A stretch of 64,000 bases of DNA from an uncultured Prevotellaceae bacterium. GTDB taxonomy: Bacteria > Bacteroidota > Bacteroidia > Bacteroidales > Bacteroidaceae. The stretch lies in contig ONMN01000024.1 in NCBI GenBank assembly GCA_900318885.1, forward strand, positions 1-64,000, given 5' to 3'. Every line of letters starts with the position of its first letter. Position 1 is the first letter of the stretch. Shown here piece by piece: positions 8,288 to 16,647 of this stretch. A program made the translations under genes and the position numbers. Under the pieces are notes generated by a model that had not been told where the DNA came from, searched no databases, and saw only the letters and a list, made by a program, of their open reading frames with translations.

Positions 8288-8491
8288 TAACTTTGCAATC
8301 TGAAAGAGCATCACCGCTGTTGTACCTGTGGACAGGAGTATCAGGGAAGTTACTGTCCTTGTTGCGGACAGTCGGCCAGGATAGGGCGCTACTCGTTCAA
8401 AAACGCCGTGCTGCTGATTATCAGGACGAGGGCCAACATCCACAATTGGATGGTTTTCATTGTTTTAGTTTTCATTGCTTTATTGATTTGA
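8288..8491 (+). pseudogene. Remnant of a DUF3667 gene (zinc-ribbon N-terminus)
   Basis: In the plus frame, codons 8303-8416 read CCTCGQEYQGSYCPCCGQSA and then RIGRYSFKNAVLL. This matches the start of the intact DUF3667 protein at 14737 (CATCGTRYDGNYCPRCGQSA, then KIGRYSFKNAILL). No start codon precedes it, and after KNAVLL the similarity stops; the frame ends at 8489-8491. A TAACTTTG promoter-like box sits just upstream at 8288-8295. This is a broken 5' fragment whose 3' part was lost at a junction near 8405-8420. Confidence 0.8.
8389..8475 (-). pseudogene. Remnant of a secreted-protein gene (signal peptide only)
   Basis: From ATG codons at 8475 or 8460 the minus strand encodes MKTIQLWMLALVLIISSTAF and then a stop after LNE. 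This is a typical Bacteroidota signal peptide or lipoprotein leader (compare MKQIRLLWMLAATLTCGIM at 13757). It stops where it runs into the opposite-strand DUF3667 remnant. The mature protein is missing, so this is a gene start truncated at the same junction. Confidence 0.6.
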
Positions 8492-8511
8492 AGTATTTAG
8501 GTTTCCATTAA

Positions 8512-9633
8512 TTATTCGCCCGAATCACGCATCCATGCCGTCACAGATTGTCCCATACGCTGCTTAAAGGCGAGTGTGAAGGTGCTATAACTGCGATAAC
8601 CACACTCATTGGCCAACTGTTGGGCGGTGGCAGAGCGTTTGGCAGCGATAGCCTCACGATAGAGACTGACGAAATGCCGGATGCGCAGGTCGTTGATATA
8701 AGCATTGTAATTGGTGTTCTGACTAGAGAAATACTGGCTGAGATAGAGACGGTTGGTTCCGATAATCTGAGCAAGCTGGGGGAGGGTTAGGTCATGCTGT
8801 AAATAGAGTTGCGTATCTATGCAATGCTGCTGTAGCAATGTTTCAACATTGTTGATGTTAGTCTGCGAAAGTCCATTGTTTTTCACATCTTCTGCCTCTA
8901 TTGTGGCAGGCTCTGTTTCAGGCTGGTCTTGCGCCAGGGGAATGCTCAGGTCGCTCAGTGTCTCTACGCGCCATAGCAGATAGAATACTAGGAAGAGACC
9001 GAACACCTGGATGATGTACTCGTAGACCATGCCCCCGTATCCCGACACATAATAGCCGAACATGATCATCATGAAGGCCAGCACCAGGAAACTCTGCCAT
9101 ACCTCCTTGTGCTCCAAATCAGCGTAGTTGTCGCGCAGCCAGCGTCCGTACTGCCGCACGGCGCCCACCAGATATACCGTGAAGCCTATGAACGTCAGCA
9201 GGAAATAGCCGCGCACCCAAGGCAAAAGGGCATCGCTACGGGTGATAATGCACACAACCATTCCCACCGCGAGCGGTGCCACCATCACGCCGATGGGCCA
9301 CAGCGGCCGGCGGCGATCCTGCAGCATGCAGAGCATGACGCCGAGAGCCAGGGGGATTGTCAATATACAGTCGAGCAATGCGCCTATGAGCATGCTCACC
9401 ATGGCAGCTTCGCGCGAATCGAACATCATAGCCGGTATGTACCACAAATGACCTATGGCCAAGACGGCGAAGAACGCTGCTGTCCACCGGCGCAGTCGCA
9501 CTGGCGGCGTGATGTCGGCAGCAAAAGCGTTGCCCCGCCGCAACAGCAGATAAATGCTTGCCATTGCGTTCATCGCTGTCACGATGGAATAAAGTATGAT
9601 ATACAGCGTATCTTCCCGAATCTGATCGTACAT
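8512..9633 (-). CDS. AraC-family regulator with N-terminal membrane domain
   Basis: A 373-aa protein. Residues 1-225 form about seven hydrophobic helices; the C-terminal 100 residues are an AraC/XylS double helix-turn-helix (LTLPQLAQIIGTNRLYLSQY, then ATAQQLANECGYRSYSTFTL and FKQRMGQSVTAW). Membrane-anchored AraC proteins of this form are common in Bacteroidota and probably sense something at the membrane. It lies 19 bp downstream of the antiporter gene on the same strand, so the two may be cotranscribed. The signal and targets are unknown. Confidence 0.9.
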   Translation of the reverse strand: MYDQIREDTLYIILYSIVTAMNAMASIYLLLRRGNAFAADITPPVRLRRWTAAFFAVLAIGHLWYIPAMMFDSREAAMVSMLIGALLDCILTIPLALGVMLCMLQDRRRPLWPIGVMVAPLAVGMVVCIITRSDALLPWVRGYFLLTFIGFTVYLVGAVRQYGRWLRDNYADLEHKEVWQSFLVLAFMMIMFGYYVSGYGGMVYEYIIQVFGLFLVFYLLWRVETLSDLSIPLAQDQPETEPATIEAEDVKNNGLSQTNINNVETLLQQHCIDTQLYLQHDLTLPQLAQIIGTNRLYLSQYFSSQNTNYNAYINDLRIRHFVSLYREAIAAKRSATAQQLANECGYRSYSTFTLAFKQRMGQSVTAWMRDSGE

Positions 9634-9652
9634 AATGCTATGGCGTTATTTG

Positions 9653-11011
9653 TTAAGAAACAGGTTGTTCTTCATCATGAGCACTCATGTTCTTGATAAA
9701 CAGATTGACAAGATGCTTCGTGATAAAAGTTTTCCTGACGGTATGGCGTGCCCTGTCTGCTAATGAGTTCTTGCCGCCGGATGGCTTAGCCGCCTTCGCC
9801 TCTGCTGCTGCCACTTGCTGCTCGCGCTGGTCTATCTTGGCACGCAAGCTCGCTGGAGCGTGATTGTAAAGGAACGTATAGCATGGCCCGGCAGCCTTCA
9901 TAATATATGGCGTGAGGAAGGTGGTCACCACACTGGATGCCACGATGATAGGATAGATGATAGGATTGAGTACTCCCAAGCTGGTTCCCAGTGACGCGAT
10001 GATGAACGAGAACTCGCCAATCTGGACGAACGAGAAGCTGGTCAACATCGAGTCGCGCATTGTCTGACCGCCCCACCAGCAACCCAAGGTGCCAAAGAGA
10101 ATCATTCCGACAACAATTACCAGGCTAACATAGACGATGCTAATCCAATATTCTGCCAATGAAGCCGGATTGATGAGCATGCCCACGGAGATGAAGAAGA
10201 TAGCCGCAAAGACATTCTTCAGCGGTGTCATCAGTTTTTCGATACGGTGCGACTCCATGGTCTCGGCAAGGATAGAACCCATCACGAAAGCACCGAGCGC
10301 ACTGCTGAACCCTGCTTCCTCAGCCGTCAGCACCATACCCAGACACAGACCCAAGGCGAGGATGATCAGCGTCTCGTCATTCAAATGCTTTTTCAATATG
10401 CGTATCAGTGTCGGGATAATCAGTATTCCGCAGACGAACCATGCCGCAAGCGTAATGGCCAGATTGAGCACCTTGCTGGCCAGCTCGGCACCCTCGAACT
10501 GATGGCGGATGGCAATGCTGGAGAGCAATACCATCAGCACTACAGCCACCACGTCCTCCACGATGAGTATGCTGGTCGCTCCCTTGACGAAACGCTCCTT
10601 ACTCAACCCTGCCTCGTCAATGGCCTTCATCACGATAGTGGTACTCGACATACAAAGCATGCCCGCCAGAAACAGCGAGTTGACCATGTCAAAGTCAGCA
10701 TCCTTTCCCACGGCATAGCCAAAGAGCATCATACCGCCGATGATGGTCAGCGCACCTATTGCTGCCACCTTGCCGCTGCTGATAAGGTTCTTCAGGCGAA
10801 ACTCCAGACCGATGCAGAACAATACAAACAGTACGCCGATGTCGCCCCATGCTTTCACATTGGCCTCGTTCACCAAGGTCTCGCCAAACAGATGCGGGCC
10901 TACCAAGACGCCTGCCACGATATACCCCAGCACCACTGGCTGCTTCAGCAACTTAAACACGATGCTGACTACAGCTGCTGTTATCATCAAAATGTATAAA
11001 TCCTGTACCAT
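9653..11011 (-). CDS. Cation:proton antiporter, CPA2 (KefB-like) family
   Basis: A 452-aa inner-membrane protein with about 12-13 transmembrane helices and the CPA2 N-terminal pattern (KQPVVLGYIVAGVLVGPHLF; GVLFVLFCIGLEF; helices with FSSALGAFVMGSILAET). Family members exchange K+ or Na+ for protons. The cytoplasmic C-terminus after about residue 395 is short and Lys/Ala-rich, without a TrkA-N (RCK) domain. The leader carries a TATCTTCG box (minus strand 11048-11041), a near match to the -7 consensus. Confidence 0.9.
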   Translation of the reverse strand: MVQDLYILMITAAVVSIVFKLLKQPVVLGYIVAGVLVGPHLFGETLVNEANVKAWGDIGVLFVLFCIGLEFRLKNLISSGKVAAIGALTIIGGMMLFGYAVGKDADFDMVNSLFLAGMLCMSSTTIVMKAIDEAGLSKERFVKGATSILIVEDVVAVVLMVLLSSIAIRHQFEGAELASKVLNLAITLAAWFVCGILIIPTLIRILKKHLNDETLIILALGLCLGMVLTAEEAGFSSALGAFVMGSILAETMESHRIEKLMTPLKNVFAAIFFISVGMLINPASLAEYWISIVYVSLVIVVGMILFGTLGCWWGGQTMRDSMLTSFSFVQIGEFSFIIASLGTSLGVLNPIIYPIIVASSVVTTFLTPYIMKAAGPCYTFLYNHAPASLRAKIDQREQQVAAAEAKAAKPSGGKNSLADRARHTVRKTFITKHLVNLFIKNMSAHDEEQPVS

Positions 11012-11089
11012 AATTAGTAATAATTTCGCATATCATGCTGCGAAGATACGAAAAATCTCCCGACAATCTCTACTTTTTTACACTATTTA

Positions 11090-11332
11090 TTATAAAACAC
11101 CCTTATTTGTCAATAATATTCCACCCAGCGTCATGCATTCCGCAACAGGAACGGCAAGCCACATGCCTTGTGGAAAAATGAACATCGGCATCAGGATAAA
11201 TGCCGGAACAAGGAATATCGTAGCCCGGCTATTATGTTTGCTTTCGGCAAGTTGCACCCACTGCTGTACCCTGCCATACCTTGGCTTTCGCACAAATATC
11301 GACGAGCAACATTGAATTTCGCCAGATAACAC
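11090..11332 (-). pseudogene. C-terminal remnant of a MATE-family exporter
   Basis: An 80-codon frame whose second half (SRATIFLVPAFILMPMFIF, then PQGMWLAVPVAECMTLGGIL) resembles the last helices of MatE multidrug exporters, which run about 440-460 aa. The first 30 codons look unrelated, and no upstream part of the gene is present. It abuts the inverted-repeat element starting at 11343. The similarity is recognised by eye and should be checked by search. Confidence 0.55.
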
Positions 11333-11342
11333 AGATTTTGCA

Positions 11343-11755
11343 AAACACTATTCATCCATTCATTATTTAAGATAAGTTACTCATTATCAATGCATTGTAG
11401 AATGAATAGTAGGAATGAATAGTGATTTGACTATTCATTATTTCGTGGTTTTAGCCGAAATTCTGCTGTTTTCGCTGAATGACGCAAAGGTGTTTCACAG
11501 ATGTAAAAACGTCGGAAACACTTTGTCACACAGGCGGTGACACTTTGTTACGCAGGCAGTTACAAAGTGTTACGATAATCTTTGTTATTGCGTAACTTAC
11601 TATAATTCAAGCAGTAAGCTACTTTTCAAGCTGCAAAAGGACGATTTTAAACGTGAAAAATGAATAGTCAATGAATGGATAAACACAACTATTCATTTGC
11701 TAACTAGCTGTTAATATGCAAATTAACTATTATAATGAATAGATGAATAGTGTTT
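11343..11755. mobile_element. 413-bp element bounded by 24-bp inverted repeats (MITE-like)
   Basis: AAACACTATTCATCCATTCA (start of 11343-11366) recurs in inverted form at 11732-11755 with one mismatch in 24. Inside there are seven copies in both orientations of ATGAATAGT (11347, 11402, 11415, 11430, 11660, 11688, 11743), one pair forming a 10-bp stem hairpin at 11414-11439. There is no ORF and no clear target-site duplication. It could be a non-autonomous mobile element or an iteron-like protein-binding array. Confidence 0.55.
11518..11561. repeat. Two 22-bp direct repeats (ACACTTTGT motif)
   Basis: ACACTTTGTCACACAGGCGG (11518 onward) is followed directly by ACACTTTGTTACGCAGGCAG (11540 onward), each 22 bp. 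Next comes ACAAAGTGTTACG, an inverted copy of the core. It lies within the inverted-repeat-bounded element and has no coding potential. Confidence 0.75.
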
Positions 11756-11825
11756 ATTAATATTTCTATGTATGAAGTTTTTTAGTATCACATTTTTATA
11801 CACGTTTCCCTCTTCCCACAATAAT

Positions 11826-11865
11826 ATCGCCCCACAGCCTTGATTCGACAAGGCCGTGGGGCGAT
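11826..11865 (-). terminator. Strong terminator-like hairpin ending the MACPF array
   Basis: Arms ATCGCCCCACAGCCTTG (11826-11842) and CAAGGCCGTGGGGCGAT (11849-11865) form a 17-bp stem with one mismatch and a 6-nt loop. It lies 37 bp past the stop of the last minus-strand gene (11902). On that strand it is followed by ATTATTG, a modest U-rich tail. It is the first strong hairpin I see after the long co-directional run. Confidence 0.6.
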
Positions 11866-11901
11866 GGGGATGTTAGTTTACGACCCCATGACGTTTGTGA
11901 C

Positions 11902-13035
11902 TTAAAATCTGAAGCCCAATGAAGTGTTGATGAACCAGTCGTTCAGATATCCGGAGGTGCTGTCGTGATGATAGCGGATATTGTTGAACTGGCCGTAGGC
12001 ATTGAGGTAGAAGCGGTCAAAACTGTAAGTCAGCGACATGCGTGCATCGAAACCGATGCTCAGTCCGCTGTTGAATGTCTTGTCGCCCACGTGGCTTATA
12101 CGTATATTCTTATAGTACCATTCATCCCATTCATCGAAGGTAATATCCTTGTCCCAGAAGGTGGGGTCTTCCATCAGCTCCTCCATGTTGGTGGCATAGC
12201 CGTAGGCCTTGAGCTTGTTGATAAAGGTCAGCATGGGCATGAACATGACGTTGACAAGCAGTCCGCGCGTGGGAACCCAGTTGTAGGCATAGCCAACGCC
12301 AACACTGCCCTGCCAGAGCTTTACCTTGCCCAGTCCGTCCATCAGATATACCAGGTCGCCATTGGAGTCGGAGGCATAGTCGATACTCGTATAGTTGTAC
12401 ATGAATCCGGCCATGATTGAACCCGCCGAGCGCTTCTGAATGGCCGACTGGTCGTAGGCTGCGGAATAGGAGAAGCGCTTGCCGTTGAACATATAGTATC
12501 CGTCGGCGATGACCGTTTCCACACTGATGGGGTCTGTCATCTCTATGTCGTTCCATGCTTCCATTTCAGCCTCTGTCAGAAGCTCGCTGTTCAGATTGAA
12601 GTCCGGGCTGCTGTTCTCGAACGAGCGGATGCGCACATTGATGCCATAGGAGCCGCCCGTAGCACCGAACGTCAGATTGCTACCCTTATCACCACCGACA
12701 TTCACCGTATAGCCCAGGCCATAGCCCCGATAGCCTACCCACAGACCCAGATACTGCGAGGGCGTCGTCTTCAGGTGCGGTCGGGCACTATATTCCTGAC
12801 CGGCTATGGTTCCTTGTGTATGCATGCTCACAATGGTCTGGTTCACATTGCCTCTCAGGATGACCTGCCAAGGTTTCTCCGGAGCATCGATATAGTTTCG
12901 GTCGACACCCTTGACCGCCATGGAGTCAAGCTTGGTGCCGACCTTCTTGAGGAAAGAAACCAAGCCTCCCTGTGCCATCGTCTGGCCGCAGAAGGTGATG
13001 CCAATAACGAGTATGATGTACCTTATTGGTTTCAT
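11902..13035 (-). CDS. DUF4421 family outer-membrane-like protein
   Basis: A 377-aa protein with a signal peptide (FCGQTMAQ cut) and the DUF4421 signature: LDSMAVKGVDRNYIDAPEKP, QVILRGNVNQ, and LGLWVGYRGYGLGYTVNVGG. The many alternating aromatic strands and terminal Phe (INTSLGFRF) suggest a beta-barrel in the outer membrane. It overlaps the upstream lipoprotein gene by 4 bp and is the last gene of the minus-strand run, followed by the hairpin at 11826. The function of the family is not known to me. Confidence 0.88.
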   Translation of the reverse strand: MKPIRYIILVIGITFCGQTMAQGGLVSFLKKVGTKLDSMAVKGVDRNYIDAPEKPWQVILRGNVNQTIVSMHTQGTIAGQEYSARPHLKTTPSQYLGLWVGYRGYGLGYTVNVGGDKGSNLTFGATGGSYGINVRIRSFENSSPDFNLNSELLTEAEMEAWNDIEMTDPISVETVIADGYYMFNGKRFSYSAAYDQSAIQKRSAGSIMAGFMYNYTSIDYASDSNGDLVYLMDGLGKVKLWQGSVGVGYAYNWVPTRGLLVNVMFMPMLTFINKLKAYGYATNMEELMEDPTFWDKDITFDEWDEWYYKNIRISHVGDKTFNSGLSIGFDARMSLTYSFDRFYLNAYGQFNNIRYHHDSTSGYLNDWFINTSLGFRF

Positions 13036-13757
13036 TGATATGTCGGCGCTTGGGTGACGGTGGGGTCGGGGTCGAAGTGACTATGGTATTCGATGCACAA
13101 CTTTTTATAATATTCGCGCGTGGCTTCGCTGGTGGTGTCTGCGCGGATGATTTCATAATAGTAATGTGAGAGTCCGGGCTCAACCCCACTTTCTGTATGG
13201 ATGACGTTGTAGAGCGAGTCGCCCAGCACGGGACGGCAGACGTCCTCGGGATTTGCCGCATAGAAATTACGGTAGCTCTTGACCTGTATCTCGGTATACA
13301 GGTATTCGAACTTCAGATTGAAGAGGTCGCCCCAATAGCCGCGGTCGCTGGTCTGGTGCTTGTAACGGCCGAAGATATTTTGCTCAGTGGCCGTCGTTTT
13401 CACGTCGTCGATGACGATGAGTAACGAGTCATACTCGCAGAGAACGGTGGTGCGTGCCAGATCCTTCAGTTCGAAGGGACGGCTATTATCGGTACGGCAT
13501 TTGCGCTCGGTACTCTCACGCGTCTTGTAGTTCAGAGGCGTGGTCTTTCCGTTGTGGCGTGCAGCCACCTCTTCGGCAAGCAGCTGCGTCGTTGGGCCAT
13601 AGACTTGCGCCCACGCCATAGCCTGATCCAGTTCTTCCTGGAATTCTTTTTCTGCTTGCTGTTCCGCGTTGTTGTCGTCGTCTTTGCTACAAGAGGTAAA
13701 CATGATGCCGCAGGTGAGGGTGGCGGCGAGCATCCATAATAGTCTGATTTGTTTCAT
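13032..13757 (-). CDS. Lipoprotein of unknown function
   Basis: About 241 aa from the preferred start at 13757 (MKQIRLLWMLAATLTCGIMF, then TSCSKDDD). An in-frame extension to 13823 reads through the end of the upstream gene and is unlikely. The lipobox (FTSC) and the acidic residues right after the Cys (SKDDDNN) fit a surface-exposed Bacteroidota lipoprotein. The mature part is mixed helical and strand with no motif I recognise. It sits between DUF3667 and DUF4421 genes with gaps of 5 bp and an overlap of 4 bp. Confidence 0.8.
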   Translation of the reverse strand: MKQIRLLWMLAATLTCGIMFTSCSKDDDNNAEQQAEKEFQEELDQAMAWAQVYGPTTQLLAEEVAARHNGKTTPLNYKTRESTERKCRTDNSRPFELKDLARTTVLCEYDSLLIVIDDVKTTATEQNIFGRYKHQTSDRGYWGDLFNLKFEYLYTEIQVKSYRNFYAANPEDVCRPVLGDSLYNVIHTESGVEPGLSHYYYEIIRADTTSEATREYYKKLCIEYHSHFDPDPTVTQAPTYQ

Positions 13758-13762
13758 ATGCG

Positions 13763-14737
13763 CTATTTTAAGTCGATACTGAAAGCTATAATGACAATTG
13801 CGGCAAAAGCCAGCAGAAGGCATAAAATGACAAAAGGAATGAAGGCTGCGACCAGTCGCCAGATGGTGCTGAAGTAGCTATAGCCCGACAACTGCTTGAT
13901 GGGAATAATGGCTAGCAGCAGGCTCAGCAAATCGTAGTAGATTTCCGCCTTCACGCTGAAGCACAGCAGTGAGGGAATGATGCCATAGATGAGAATCATA
14001 TCGGTGATATAGACCATCGCCACGAAGCACTCCGAAAGGCGTAAGTCGGGTATGGAAGGACTACGGCGGAACAACAGGTAGAGCGGCAGTGAGAAGAGCA
14101 GCAGGCCAGCGAGCACCAACAACGAACTGTGCTGTTCAATCCAATCACCGACTTCACCTGATCTTCGTTCATACTCTTGTTTAAACCTCTCCTTCTTTTC
14201 CTCTTTAGTAAGCGGCTTGCCTGTCTTCTTCTCAACCTTCTCCTGCGCCTCAGCCTTCTTTTTTTCATCCGCTTTTTCATCCTCGGTCAGTGATACTTTA
14301 GGATTAAACCGAGAAAAAAACTCCTCAGTCTCCTTCTTATTCTGTTTATCGCGATTGACGAGCTGAATGTTCAAGCCTGAATCTACTACCAGCCACAGGG
14401 CCAGGAGCAGGAAGAACAGCTTGAACGGCGGGAAGTAGGCCATCTGCATGCCACGGAGATAGTCGCGGATCATGTAGCCCGGACGCAGTATCAGGTCGCG
14501 GATGCTGCGGAACATACCCCGGTTGCCCAAGCCCCAGACGTCGAGGAACAGCAGGATGGCATTCTTGAAGGAATAGCGCCCTATCTTGGCCGACTGTCCG
14601 CAACGGGGACAGTAGTTGCCATCGTAGCGGGTGCCGCAGGTTGCACACTCGTGTTGCTCCTCTGAGAGCGGCGCCACCTGATGCGGTTGCAGCTTCCACT
14701 CCTTGTATCGTTTGTATCTATTCTGTAGATTATTCAT
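13763..14737 (-). CDS. DUF3667 zinc-ribbon membrane protein
   Basis: A 324-aa protein. A zinc ribbon near residues 31-48 (CATCGTRYDGNYCPRCGQ) is followed by the conserved GRYSFKNAILLFLDVWGLGN, then membrane helices (FKLFFLLLALWLVV). A long charged helix (about 130-195, Lys/Glu-rich) comes next, then four to five helices to the C-terminus. This is the usual DUF3667 layout. A broken copy of its first 40 residues lies at 8303-8416 on the opposite strand. Function is unknown. Confidence 0.88.
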   Translation of the reverse strand: MNNLQNRYKRYKEWKLQPHQVAPLSEEQHECATCGTRYDGNYCPRCGQSAKIGRYSFKNAILLFLDVWGLGNRGMFRSIRDLILRPGYMIRDYLRGMQMAYFPPFKLFFLLLALWLVVDSGLNIQLVNRDKQNKKETEEFFSRFNPKVSLTEDEKADEKKKAEAQEKVEKKTGKPLTKEEKKERFKQEYERRSGEVGDWIEQHSSLLVLAGLLLFSLPLYLLFRRSPSIPDLRLSECFVAMVYITDMILIYGIIPSLLCFSVKAEIYYDLLSLLLAIIPIKQLSGYSYFSTIWRLVAAFIPFVILCLLLAFAAIVIIAFSIDLK

Positions 14738-14782
14738 TGATAAAGACTCAGGAATGCCCTTGCCCTTCTCCTTCGTTTGTCG

Positions 14783-15349
14783 TTATTTACTTGTTCGTTT
14801 GGATTCCGTTACGAAACAGGCCACGATGCCATAGGTGATGGTGGGTCGAATCCATATCTCCGTCAGCATGAAGTCGGTATATTGGTCTTGTGGTTCCAGA
14901 TAGATGTCGAGGTTGTAGAGTGATGCAATGATCACGTCGATGATGAATATCGTCCACAGGTTGAACTTCAAGTAGGTCTTCCATTCCTTACGGGCATAGA
15001 AGTAGGTGAGCGTAAGGAGGAGATACACTGAGAAGAAGAGGCACAACAGGTGGATAGAGTAATAAGCCAATGGGGGCAGGAAGAGGATGTCGCGCAACAG
15101 TATCGTCATACCCACACATACCGACGTCCAGTAGTTGAACTGTTCGGAGGTGATGCGTATGTTGAAGAAATACATCCACATCATCACCAGACAGGCGATG
15201 TAGAATAGGTTAAGCACCAGTTCGGGCCAGGTATTCTCTATACCGAAATGAAATACACCATAAATCATGATGCCCACAGAGAGCACCGCGGCAACGGCAG
15301 AAATGCAGATGTCGAATATTTTGGCTTTCTTCTTGAATCTTGTCTCCAT
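14783..15349 (-). CDS. Small integral membrane protein
   Basis: A 188-aa protein with about six predicted membrane helices (IFDICISAVAAVLSVGIMIY; LVLNLFYIACLVMMWMYFF; IHLLCLFFSVYLLLTLTYF; IFIIDVIIASLYNL) and a basic N-terminus (METRFKKKAK). It lies 10 bp after the fimbrillin-like lipoprotein gene and 45 bp before DUF3667, all on one strand. I do not recognise a family. Confidence 0.72.
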   Translation of the reverse strand: METRFKKKAKIFDICISAVAAVLSVGIMIYGVFHFGIENTWPELVLNLFYIACLVMMWMYFFNIRITSEQFNYWTSVCVGMTILLRDILFLPPLAYYSIHLLCLFFSVYLLLTLTYFYARKEWKTYLKFNLWTIFIIDVIIASLYNLDIYLEPQDQYTDFMLTEIWIRPTITYGIVACFVTESKRTSK

Positions 15350-15359
15350 ATATTTTATT

Positions 15360-16643
15360 TTAATTTAAAGCGTGGAAGGGACGGACGGGGAGGGCGTCTG
15401 TTTTATAGCCGCTAATAATATTAACAACCTCAGAACTGAAACTGAGGCAAATAGGCAAACCTTCGCCAGGATCGTCTGAACTCCAATAATAGCCAAAGGT
15501 GGAAACATTGTAAAAGTCAGAAGGATCATTATCTGTGTCATCAAGTCCTGCTGCGGGGAGGAAGAGCGAATTACTTCCAATGGTAAACGTACGGCCATTC
15601 ACTCCATAGGGAGCGCCCCATGTGCTCGTATAAGTGCCTTTAAAGCTCGAAAGCTCTGCCTGCGTGGGGACATACCAGTCGTTTGAAAGTCCTGACGCAC
15701 GATTGGCGAAGGTATAGTATGTTCCGTAGTCTTCGGGACATAGCGCACCGACATTCATAAGGGCGACGGCTTTTTTCGTTTCACTGATGGTAACGACTAT
15801 AGCGGGGAGTCCACCAATGACACCGATAGTACCAACAGCATCACTGCTGGTGAGTGCAGGCAACGGAGTCAGTTTCACAGTGGCCGTATAGTTCTTGCGG
15901 TTTGTAAGTTTGGCATTTTTCGTCGCGATGTACCAATTGCCATCGTTGTCCTTCACGGTGAAGGAATATGCCTGCGAACTTGAGCTAGTGCGCAGAGCGA
16001 CATAGACATCAGAGGATGCTGTGCCGAGGGTGCCAGTGACCGCTCCCGCTGTCTCAGTGCCATTCGTGGCGATGCTCTGCACCAAACCGACAGCAGCAAT
16101 GCCGAAAGTCTTTACGCTCACAGCAGCGTCAGTGGAGGCGTCTTTGAAAGTGAACTTCGTGATGGACTGCTTGGCAAGGAGCGTGACGCTGTTGGAGTTA
16201 AATGTCAACGGATCGGTAGAAGTTACCGTGAGCGTTCCCTCTTCATAGTCCTGATTGGCAGCGATGCCATCCAGTGTACCAACTTGACCGTCGTAGTTGG
16301 CCGTTGCACTGCGATAGCGAAAGGTAAGTTCCTCGTTTACGCTAAACGTTCCAGAAATCGTTCCTTCCAGCGTGGTGCTGGGTTCTGCTGTTTTGGCTGT
16401 TAGCTCACCAACCTCCGTACCGTCAGATTTCAGTACCTTCACTTTATCACCCGCAGCAAAGCTTGCGGTGATAACATTACCACTTTCACTCAGTGCGCGG
16501 GTTTCGGCGTCGCCCATGGATGCTGTGAGGGTGACGTTGTAGAAACGAGGAGCGTCAGCGCGCTCGTCATTATCACTTGAACATGCGGTGAATGCCAGCA
16601 TCGTTAGCATTCCGCAAAGAATTTTTATTGTTTTCACGTTCAT
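15360..16643 (-). CDS. Fimbrillin-like lipoprotein
   Basis: About 427 aa from the start at 16643 (MNVKTIKILCGMLTMLAFTA, then CSSDNDE). The earlier in-frame start at 16709 overlaps the small gene upstream and is rejected. After the lipobox come repeats typical of fimbrillin or Mfa-like proteins (FYNVTLTASMGDAETRALSE; FAAGDKVKVLKSDGTEVGEL). A C-terminal domain resembles those ending in GYYWSS and ALPVRPF in Bacteroidota and Fibrobacter surface proteins. It starts 4 bp after the stop of the 50-aa gene (GAGGAGTAAAGAAATG), so translation is probably coupled. Confidence 0.75.
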   Translation of the reverse strand: MNVKTIKILCGMLTMLAFTACSSDNDERADAPRFYNVTLTASMGDAETRALSESGNVITASFAAGDKVKVLKSDGTEVGELTAKTAEPSTTLEGTISGTFSVNEELTFRYRSATANYDGQVGTLDGIAANQDYEEGTLTVTSTDPLTFNSNSVTLLAKQSITKFTFKDASTDAAVSVKTFGIAAVGLVQSIATNGTETAGAVTGTLGTASSDVYVALRTSSSSQAYSFTVKDNDGNWYIATKNAKLTNRKNYTATVKLTPLPALTSSDAVGTIGVIGGLPAIVVTISETKKAVALMNVGALCPEDYGTYYTFANRASGLSNDWYVPTQAELSSFKGTYTSTWGAPYGVNGRTFTIGSNSLFLPAAGLDDTDNDPSDFYNVSTFGYYWSSDDPGEGLPICLSFSSEVVNIISGYKTDALPVRPFHALN

Positions 16644-16647
16644 TTCT

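Noticed and set aside
8251-8511. An 86-codon plus-strand open frame (MLIFLLFCSRLSVTLQ...)
   Set aside because: It is a different frame over the DUF3667 remnant; the recognisable CxxC protein similarity is in another frame, so this one is a shadow.
11340-11760. CRISPR array in the repeat-rich 11.3-11.8 kb segment
   Set aside because: Repeats are short (9 bp), irregularly spaced and in both orientations, with no uniform spacers.
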